Part shown: positions 1 through 5,073 of the stretch, in pieces
Numbering within the stretch: position 1 is the stretch's first letter
Layout: each line of letters opens with the position of its first letter
From: an uncultured Clostridium sp.
Lineage (GTDB): Bacteria > Bacillota > Clostridia > Lachnospirales > Lachnospiraceae
Assembly (NCBI GenBank): GCA_900551225.1
Contig: URUZ01000426.1
Span: forward strand, 1 to 5,073
Length of the DNA stretch: 5,073 nucleotides
Reading direction: 5' to 3'
Notes under the pieces: generated by a model
Told to the model about the DNA's origin: nothing
Seen by the model: only the letters and a program-made list of their open reading frames with translations
Database searches by the model: none
Position numbers and translations under genes: made by a program

Positions 1-2321
1 AATTTCTCATAGCTTGCTAAGCCGGTCAGATTATCCGTTTCTATAAACTCAATGGATTTTGGGTTTTCAGTAATATTTTTGAAAGCAAAAACACAGGCAG
101 CCTCCCCCGACAGAACCCCCAGCCAGATATCCACCTCAACCTCCCTGCCTTTTTTGTCACTATCTTTATCCACAAAGAAAGTCATTGATATGAACTGGCG
201 TCCGTTTTCCAAATTGTCCAGTAGATTTTTTCTGCTGGTGAAATTGTGGTATTTGATTTTATTTATTTCATCCATGTACTGTTCCGCATAGTTTACGTTA
301 ATACAGGTGAAGTTTCCCGACGTGCCAACCAGGGTTTGGAACTTATTCTCCGATCTGAGCGTTATATAAAAATCCGCTTTTATGTTGACAAAGTACACAT
401 TGCTATATTTTTGCATCAGCAGCTCAAAGGCATTGATCAGGAGATTGTATGAATTCAAGACATCCTTTGGGTTCATTGGCGGATTATTGGTGTTTCTCTG
501 GACATATTCATCATAGTCTTTGTGCATACCAATATTTGTGCTATGCATATACAGGCATTTAATACGTCTGTTTTTCTGTACCAGCATCAGGGTTGCATCC
601 ACCGGGATGCTGCAGGTTTTTCCCTCTTTGTTTTTTCCATCCAGCTGTCCATAACAGCTCAAAATGCTGACTCCCCTGACAATGCGCTTACGGAAAAACT
701 GCATATCACGTAATTTCTGCCCCTCGTTTCCCTCCTGCTGTTTTTTCAAGAATGCGATTGCCTCCCTGCCGCGAAAGACCTTTTGATATTCTTCTTCAAA
801 CAAGATAAATTCATCATCCAGCATTACCCTCAGCTGTTCCTCGTTCCATTGTTCCACAATCAAATGCAGCAGCTTTGTCGCTTCCAATACCACATCCGAG
901 TCCTTAAACAGAAGGGTCGTATAGGTATCCAGCATATCAGGATTTTCAGAGGAGGAGCGTCCCTTCCTCCGCCTTTTTTTATAATACTGTTTTTTTGACT
1001 CATACATCTCTGATTCGGCCTTGTTTACAATTTCTTCTACATAAACGGCGTCACGGGACCAACAGGCCCCCACAGCGGCTTGATCGCCCTGCCCGGCCTC
1101 GTGTTCACATAAGCTGTCCCGTAACTTTGCCGCCTCCTGCAGGAACGCATTCTCTTCAACATGGTTGGACAAAACCACAAATTCATCACCACCGATGCGG
1201 TACACCTGCATCGCAGGGAAAAACTTCATGATTTTCTGCGCAATGTGGATCAGGAGCTTATCTCCTGACTCATGGCCGACAGTATCATTTATCTCCTTCA
1301 GGCCATTTGCATCCACAAAAACAGCTCCCATTCCAACGCTTTCTTCATACCGCTTGTCGCGCTGGCTCTGGGCATTGAGCAATTCTATCTCATGCAGATA
1401 GGCATTCTGGTTTCTTGCACCGGTCAATTCATCCATATAAGTCTTTTTGCGCAGCCTTTCATTGGTGCGCATACGGATTAATACCGCCTGGATAAAATAT
1501 GCCAGTATCTGCAGAATCTCGATGATATTACTGCCGTTTTCATATGGAGGGTTATCAATCCCCATATAACCAATCAGTTGGTCCTGATCAAACAGCGGCA
1601 CCGTAATCAGGGAATCTATGCCCTGGGGCTTAAGTCGCTCATACTCCGCAGGCTCCTTCTCAGCGTGCTCTTCCAAATCAATGATGATGTATGGTTTTCT
1701 CTGCGCAAAGGCCTCGATCCAGTGATGGCAGATCTCCTGCGGAATGCCCTGCAGCTGCTCTTTTTGCGGCACAATTGCAGGTGCGCACCATTCGTAAGTA
1801 TTATCCATCAGCAGATCATGTATTTCAAAAATGTAGGTGCGGTCCCCCTTCAGCTTTTTCCCAAGAATCTCCAGCGCCTGTTCGATTGCCTGTCCGTCAT
1901 CCCGTGTATCCTGCAATGCGCGGGCACACTCCATGGCAATTTGTTCATTTTCGAACAAAACCTTGATCTGATGCTCCTGGGACAGATATTTGGTGATATC
2001 CATGGCAATCTCCATTCGCACATCCCTGCCCTGATAAGTAATCAGCTTGTCCTTCAACAGATACTGATGCTGGGTAAGTGTGTTCCGAGTCTGCCATTCA
2101 TAGAATTCATCCCTGCTCAGCTTGCTGTTGGTACAGAAAGAGCATGGCGATTCAAGCCCCTGCAGCACTTCATAACACTTCCTGCCGGAGATTTCCTGCC
2201 TGCTTTTGAGGCCAAACTGCTTCAGCCCGCAAGTATTCATATACAGAAGCTCATATGTATCTATATCCGACATATATATGAGTTCATTCATTCCATCCAG
2301 TTCCTCTATAAATTCAGCCAT
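1..2321 (-). CDS. Multi-sensor diguanylate cyclase, PAS-GAF-GGDEF-(NTF2-like)-PAS-GGDEF start (3' end outside window)
   Basis: Hand translation gives 773 codons without a stop, running off the left edge. Predicted to make c-di-GMP from two GTP. Domains: N-terminal PAS about 10-110 with Cys49, Cys60, Cys63 (SPCSFC); GAF about 115-285, including YIFEIH and the VPLFDQDQLIGYMGID stretch; GGDEF about 294-447. The GGDEF opens with DELTG (297-301), has metal-binding Asp337 in FVDANGLK, substrate-side INDTVGH (344-350) and the signature RIGGDEF (375-381), and ends in AESEMYESK. The RxxD inhibitory site is absent (FPAM at 369-372). A basic Lys/Arg linker (443-455) follows, then a possible NTF2/SnoaL-like fold about 465-600, a PAS-like domain about 630-755, and DNLTGL (763-768), the usual opening of a second GGDEF domain. 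An EAL domain could follow outside the window. The ATG at 2321 is chosen because AGAGG lies 8 nt before it; it starts 22 bp after the kinase stop, so co-transcription is likely. No membrane segment is seen. Confidence 0.93.
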   Translation of the reverse strand, partial: MAEFIEELDGMNELIYMSDIDTYELLYMNTCGLKQFGLKSRQEISGRKCYEVLQGLESPCSFCTNSKLSRDEFYEWQTRNTLTQHQYLLKDKLITYQGRDVRMEIAMDITKYLSQEHQIKVLFENEQIAMECARALQDTRDDGQAIEQALEILGKKLKGDRTYIFEIHDLLMDNTYEWCAPAIVPQKEQLQGIPQEICHHWIEAFAQRKPYIIIDLEEHAEKEPAEYERLKPQGIDSLITVPLFDQDQLIGYMGIDNPPYENGSNIIEILQILAYFIQAVLIRMRTNERLRKKTYMDELTGARNQNAYLHEIELLNAQSQRDKRYEESVGMGAVFVDANGLKEINDTVGHESGDKLLIHIAQKIMKFFPAMQVYRIGGDEFVVLSNHVEENAFLQEAAKLRDSLCEHEAGQGDQAAVGACWSRDAVYVEEIVNKAESEMYESKKQYYKKRRRKGRSSSENPDMLDTYTTLLFKDSDVVLEATKLLHLIVEQWNEEQLRVMLDDEFILFEEEYQKVFRGREAIAFLKKQQEGNEGQKLRDMQFFRKRIVRGVSILSCYGQLDGKNKEGKTCSIPVDATLMLVQKNRRIKCLYMHSTNIGMHKDYDEYVQRNTNNPPMNPKDVLNSYNLLINAFELLMQKYSNVYFVNIKADFYITLRSENKFQTLVGTSGNFTCINVNYAEQYMDEINKIKYHNFTSRKNLLDNLENGRQFISMTFFVDKDSDKKGREVEVDIWLGVLSGEAACVFAFKNITENPKSIEFIETDNLTGLASYEK
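951..980. other. A7 tract beside a short GC-rich hairpin within the GGDEF gene
   Basis: On the minus (coding) strand an A7 run (980-974) is followed by GGC and then a 6-bp inverted repeat, GGAGGA (970-965) and TCCTCC (956-951), with an 8-nt loop. A second A7 run lies just upstream at 996-990. Read on the plus strand the same bases are a stem-loop followed by seven T, the shape of a weak intrinsic terminator, but no plus-strand gene ends here. The element sits exactly in the basic linker after the first GGDEF domain. Function is unknown; it may be only a by-product of Lys/Arg-rich codons. Confidence 0.35.
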
Positions 2322-2327
2322 GTCGTA

Positions 2328-2335
2328 TTCCTCTT
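2328..2335 (-). promoter_or_regulatory. Ribosome binding site of the GGDEF gene
   Basis: On the minus strand AAGAGGAA reads from 2335 to 2328. Its last G of AGAGG is separated by 8 nt from the ATG at 2319-2321, a normal Gram-positive Shine-Dalgarno spacing. It fixes the start at 2321 rather than at the later in-frame Met codons 11 or 17. It sits entirely in the 22-bp gap after the kinase stop, which fits translation of the second gene from a shared mRNA. No promoter or terminator can be seen in this gap. Confidence 0.8.
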
Positions 2336-2343
2336 CTTATCCG

Positions 2344-5073
2344 CTATCTGCGCAGATATTGCCCCATCTCACGCACAAGTAGTTTAAAATCCAAAGGCTT
2401 TGCCAAATGTCCGTTCATACCGGCGGCCTTTGTGTTCTCTATATCCTCAACAAAGGCGTCCGCAGTCATTGCCAGGATAGGAACCGTATTTGCGTCCTCC
2501 CTTGAAAGGGAACGGATGGCGCGGGCCGCCTCATATCCGTTCATCACAGGCATCTGGATATCCATGAGAATCAAAGAATAGTATCCCGGCAGACTCTCCT
2601 CAAAACATTTAAGGGCCTCCCTGCCGTTGACAGCAACTTCCAGTATCATTCCAAAACCGCAGAGCAGTTCCAGGGCAATCTCACGGTTAAGCTCATTATC
2701 CTCCACGAGAAGGACCCTGCTTCCGGTGAAGTCCAATGGTTCTTTCTCCGGCGGTTCTGTTTCCCTCTCCGGCCGCGTCACTTCCTCCCCGATCCGGCAC
2801 CGGCTCATACAGCCAGTCACCTCAGAGCGCCATAACGGTTTATCCACATATCCGCAGACGCCCCATGACAGCGCTTTTTCTTTTACTCCGCTTACATCAT
2901 AGGCAGATATAATCAGCGGCACTCTGCCCTGAATCTCCCTGCAGATAGTTTCTGTTTTCTCCATAAGTTCAGCTTCAGACAGGCTTAAACCCAAAATGAT
3001 AATACCGTAATCCTCAGCCCGCCATTGAGTCAGGAAACGTATTTCCGCCTCCTCAAAATCCGTGCATTCCACTTCCATCCCCATAGAACGGAGCAGACTG
3101 CCGCCGCACTCCTGCTGTACGGGGTCATCGTCTATCAGAAGGACATGTAATCCCCTGAAATCTTTCTGCTGCTCCGCTGAACCGGCCAGAACCTCCATGG
3201 GCAGTGAGACATCGAACACAGTTCCCGCGCTCAGACGGCTTCTGACTGTTATGGTTCCTCCCAGCAGGTCAATCAGACGCTTCGTAATCGCCATCCCCAG
3301 CCCGCTCCCCTCGATTTGGTCGATGCGGCTGTCCTTTTCACGGGTAAAGGGTTCAAAAATCTGCTCCAGATATTTCGGACTCATACCAATCCCGTTGTCA
3401 GTCACGGTAAAGCAGATCATGGCTTTATTGGCGGTCTCTGTTTCCTGCACCTTTATTTTCAAGACAATCCTTCCGCCCTTGGGCGTGAATTTTGAAGCAT
3501 TGGAAAGGAGGTTCAGAAGAATCTGGCGAAGGCGGAGCGCATCACTGCTGAAGTTCTCCCAGCCCGTTCCTTCCAGATATACATCAAATCTCTGGTTCAT
3601 TTTGCGGATACCCGGCAGCACAATCATGATAACCTCCTGCACCTCATCCGGCAGGCACACTGGGGCCATGTTGATTGTAAAATTACCGTTTTCAATTTTG
3701 GACATATCAAGCACATCGTTAATCAGACCCAGAAGATGATGGCTGGATAGACGGATCTTCTTCAGACAATCCTTCACACGGTCCTGATTCCCGATATGGG
3801 CGTCTGCGATTTCAGCCATTCCGGTGATGACGTTCATGGGCGTACGGATATCATGGCTCATGCGGGAAAGGAAGTCAGACTTTGCCTCGTTCGCATATTT
3901 CGCCGCTTCCAGGGCGCTGTTGAGCATGTCGGTCCGCTCTTCCAGCTTGCGCTGAAGTTCCCTCAATTCGGTAATATCCGTAATATCTATAAACATGGAC
4001 AGGTACACAGGGTCATCCGATATGGTATCAACGCAGGTGCTGTTGATGTGGAACCACCGGTCACGGCCGTATTTGTCCTTGAGGCGTACAGTCGCCTCCA
4101 GGGGCTCCCCTCTTCTCAAGCCAGGAAGATGGCTGATGATCAGCTCCCGGCTCTCCTCGGAGATCTCCTCAAGGGGGTCAATGGCGGTGATCTCCTCCAT
4201 ATTAACGTCAAAAATATCCTTAATCCGCTCGCTGGCATCAAGCATCACAATCCCCTGGGGCAGGATGCGGTGCCTGACTATGAATCCCGGAATATTCTCA
4301 TAAGCGATGCTGCGCTCCTTCTGGGTCTGCATCAGGTCGGTGACATCAATCATTGTGGTGTAGGCAATCTGTTTTCCATCTATGTATTCATCTGTCAGAA
4401 AGCCCACTATTTTGACCCAGTGTATGGAACCGTCCGGCATCTTTAACGGCAGATATGCCTCATAGCTTCTCTCATCCGTATGAGTCATGGTCTGGAGTTT
4501 CTCATTAATAATCCGCAGACCGGTTTCATTATCCCTGAAATATTCATCGCAGCGGTTATGGAATCTGGCCTCATAGTCTTCTTTCGGGTATCCAATCAGC
4601 CGGTAGTAGAATTCATTGGCCCAGACAACGGTAAAATGCTCATCCATCAGGTGCCTGCTGACGCTGACCGCCATTGCACTCATAAGCATTTCCAGTTCGT
4701 TCTTTGTCCTCATTAATTCTGTCACATCTGTCATTACTGTGTAAGAAATGCGGTATCCGTCTATGTATTCATCTGTAAAAAAGCTCACCAGCTTGACCCA
4801 GTAGCTTGAACCGTCCTCGTATTTCATGGGTACAATCGCTTCATACCCATCCCCATTATTTTTCAGAACAGCTTCAACCTTGGTTGTCAGCAGTTCCCAG
4901 CCCTCCGGGTTGTTGGCAAAAAACTCATCAGGATGATTGTGGAACAGCGCCTCGTATCTTGCCTTTGAGTAGCCGATCAGCTTATAATAATACTCGTTGG
5001 CCAGGACGCAGGTATAATGTTCATCAATCAAATGTTTACTGACGCTTATATTCAGCGCACTCATAATCATTGC
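2344..5073 (-). CDS. Hybrid sensor histidine kinase, PAS-PAS-PAS-HisKA-HATPase-REC-REC (5' end outside window)
   Basis: Predicted cytoplasmic hybrid kinase that autophosphorylates on His and passes phosphate to a C-terminal receiver. Numbering from the first in-window ATG (5070): PAS 1 about 1-127, PAS 2 about 128-254, a divergent PAS 3 about 256-365, coiled-coil helix about 366-400, HisKA with SHDIRTPMN (His406), and HATPase about 510-625 with N-box Asn520/Asn524, G1 DNGIGM (558-563) and G2 GSGLGM (588-593). Receiver 1 (about 641-756) keeps the acidic pair Asp647/Asp648 and Lys744 but has Gly694 in place of the phospho-acceptor Asp. A charged Pro/Glu-rich linker (757-781) leads to an intact receiver 2 (783-908: Glu790, Asp791, Asp837, Thr869, Lys891). 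The stop is TAG at 2344-2346. No membrane segment is seen. The codon before the ATG (GCA, 5071-5073) is in frame and the ATG lies inside the PAS repeat, so the true start is probably further upstream. Specific signal and partner are unknown. The kinase call is very secure. Confidence 0.96.
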   Translation of the reverse strand, partial: AMIMSALNISVSKHLIDEHYTCVLANEYYYKLIGYSKARYEALFHNHPDEFFANNPEGWELLTTKVEAVLKNNGDGYEAIVPMKYEDGSSYWVKLVSFFTDEYIDGYRISYTVMTDVTELMRTKNELEMLMSAMAVSVSRHLMDEHFTVVWANEFYYRLIGYPKEDYEARFHNRCDEYFRDNETGLRIINEKLQTMTHTDERSYEAYLPLKMPDGSIHWVKIVGFLTDEYIDGKQIAYTTMIDVTDLMQTQKERSIAYENIPGFIVRHRILPQGIVMLDASERIKDIFDVNMEEITAIDPLEEISEESRELIISHLPGLRRGEPLEATVRLKDKYGRDRWFHINSTCVDTISDDPVYLSMFIDITDITELRELQRKLEERTDMLNSALEAAKYANEAKSDFLSRMSHDIRTPMNVITGMAEIADAHIGNQDRVKDCLKKIRLSSHHLLGLINDVLDMSKIENGNFTINMAPVCLPDEVQEVIMIVLPGIRKMNQRFDVYLEGTGWENFSSDALRLRQILLNLLSNASKFTPKGGRIVLKIKVQETETANKAMICFTVTDNGIGMSPKYLEQIFEPFTREKDSRIDQIEGSGLGMAITKRLIDLLGGTITVRSRLSAGTVFDVSLPMEVLAGSAEQQKDFRGLHVLLIDDDPVQQECGGSLLRSMGMEVECTDFEEAEIRFLTQWRAEDYGIIILGLSLSEAELMEKTETICREIQGRVPLIISAYDVSGVKEKALSWGVCGYVDKPLWRSEVTGCMSRCRIGEEVTRPERETEPPEKEPLDFTGSRVLLVEDNELNREIALELLCGFGMILEVAVNGREALKCFEESLPGYYSLILMDIQMPVMNGYEAARAIRSLSREDANTVPILAMTADAFVEDIENTKAAGMNGHLAKPLDFKLLVREMGQYLRR
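2345..2358. repeat. 14-bp perfect palindrome across the kinase stop codon
   Basis: The sequence TATCTGCGCAGATA equals its own reverse complement. It covers the last kinase codons and part of the TAG stop, and ends 10 nt before the Shine-Dalgarno of the next gene. As RNA it could form a 5-bp stem with a GCGC loop. It is too weak for a terminator and has no U-tract. It may be a chance result of the coding sequence; a protein-binding or translation-coupling role is only a possibility. Confidence 0.4.
4336..4683 (-). repeat. PAS tandem duplication, copy 2 (kinase residues 130-245)
   Basis: Second copy of the duplicated PAS domain. Conserved positions cluster in the N-terminal strand/helix (HLMDEH, ANE, YYRLIGY) and the C-terminal strands (WVK, TDEYIDG, DVT). 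The helical middle (about residues 180-202) has changed most, as expected if the two copies now bind different ligands or if only one still binds one. It is followed by a third, dissimilar PAS domain. Confidence 0.9.
4717..5064 (-). repeat. PAS tandem duplication, copy 1 (kinase residues 3-118)
   Basis: This segment aligns without gaps to the next PAS domain at an offset of exactly 127 codons (381 bp). By hand count about 62 of 116 residues are identical. Shared blocks include MSA, SVS, DEH, ANE, LIGY, FHN, TDEYIDG and the closing DVT motif that ends many PAS domains. At DNA level a 17-nt exact match remains (4760-4776 and 4379-4395). It is a within-gene domain duplication that has since diverged. 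Confidence 0.9.

Noticed and set aside
951..980. Intrinsic terminator on the plus strand (stem-loop followed by T7)
   Set aside because: The shape is right but the stem is only 6 bp with an 8-nt loop, the T run is set off from the stem by GCC, and there is no plus-strand gene for it to end. It lies inside a well-supported minus-strand coding region.
1578..2387. Plus-strand open frame of 269 codons
   Set aside because: It lies opposite the PAS-GAF part of the GGDEF gene, whose minus-strand frame has clear domain motifs. The plus-strand product has no recognisable domain and its composition fits a reverse-frame shadow.
2989..2991. Frameshift or pseudogene explanation for the missing Asp in receiver 1
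   Set aside because: The reading frame is intact before and after, with the acidic pair and the conserved Lys in the expected places, so this is a substitution, not a broken gene.
3062..3739. Plus-strand open frame of 225 codons
   Set aside because: It is antisense to the HisKA/HATPase region of the kinase. The Ser/Arg/Pro-rich translation without motifs is typical of a shadow frame.
3796..4446. Plus-strand open frame of 216 codons
   Set aside because: It is antisense to the PAS 2/PAS 3 and H-box region of the kinase; no domain and no convincing ribosome binding site were seen.
1..5073. Mobile element, phage, CRISPR or defence system
   Set aside because: Both strands are taken up by two signalling genes. 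No transposase, integrase, direct-repeat array, terminal inverted repeats or tRNA-like sequence was seen.

Overview
The window holds two large signalling genes, both on the minus strand and both cut by a window edge. Transcription runs right to left. The first gene (5073 to 2344) encodes a hybrid sensor histidine kinase. The second (2321 to 1) encodes a multi-sensor GGDEF protein, a predicted cyclic-di-GMP (c-di-GMP) synthase. Only 22 bp separate them, and those carry a clear Shine-Dalgarno sequence for the second gene, so they look like one operon. No RNA gene, mobile element, CRISPR array or promoter was seen, and no stretch of more than about 25 bp is non-coding. The plus-strand open frames are shadows of these two genes.

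The kinase has three PAS-type sensor domains (the first two a clear tandem duplication), a coiled-coil signalling helix, HisKA with phospho-acceptor His406, an HATPase domain with intact N, G1 and G2 boxes, and two receiver domains. The first receiver has Gly694 where the phospho-acceptor Asp should be and looks like a pseudo-receiver. The second is intact (Asp837). The frame is still open at the right edge, so the true N-terminus lies outside.

The second protein, read from the minus strand by hand, has this order: N-terminal PAS with a Cys cluster (C49, C60, C63), GAF, GGDEF with intact catalytic residues but no RxxD inhibitory site, a basic linker, a possible NTF2/SnoaL-like domain, a second PAS-like domain, and then at the window edge the opening motif of what looks like a second GGDEF domain. 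No membrane segment is visible in either protein, so both are probably cytoplasmic as far as they can be seen.

The style of the proteins (SHDIRTPMN H-box, PAS with PCxFC motif, large stacked PAS/GAF/GGDEF proteins), the moderate GC content and the AGAGGA-type ribosome binding site suggest a Clostridia-type Firmicute, perhaps Lachnospiraceae or a relative. This is inference from family resemblance, not proof. The likely joint role is a phosphorelay kinase co-expressed with a c-di-GMP enzyme, both sensing cytoplasmic signals through PAS and GAF domains. The signals cannot be told from sequence. I see no wholly new system. The most unusual points are the domain order of the GGDEF protein, the degenerate receiver, and an A-tract/hairpin element inside the GGDEF gene.
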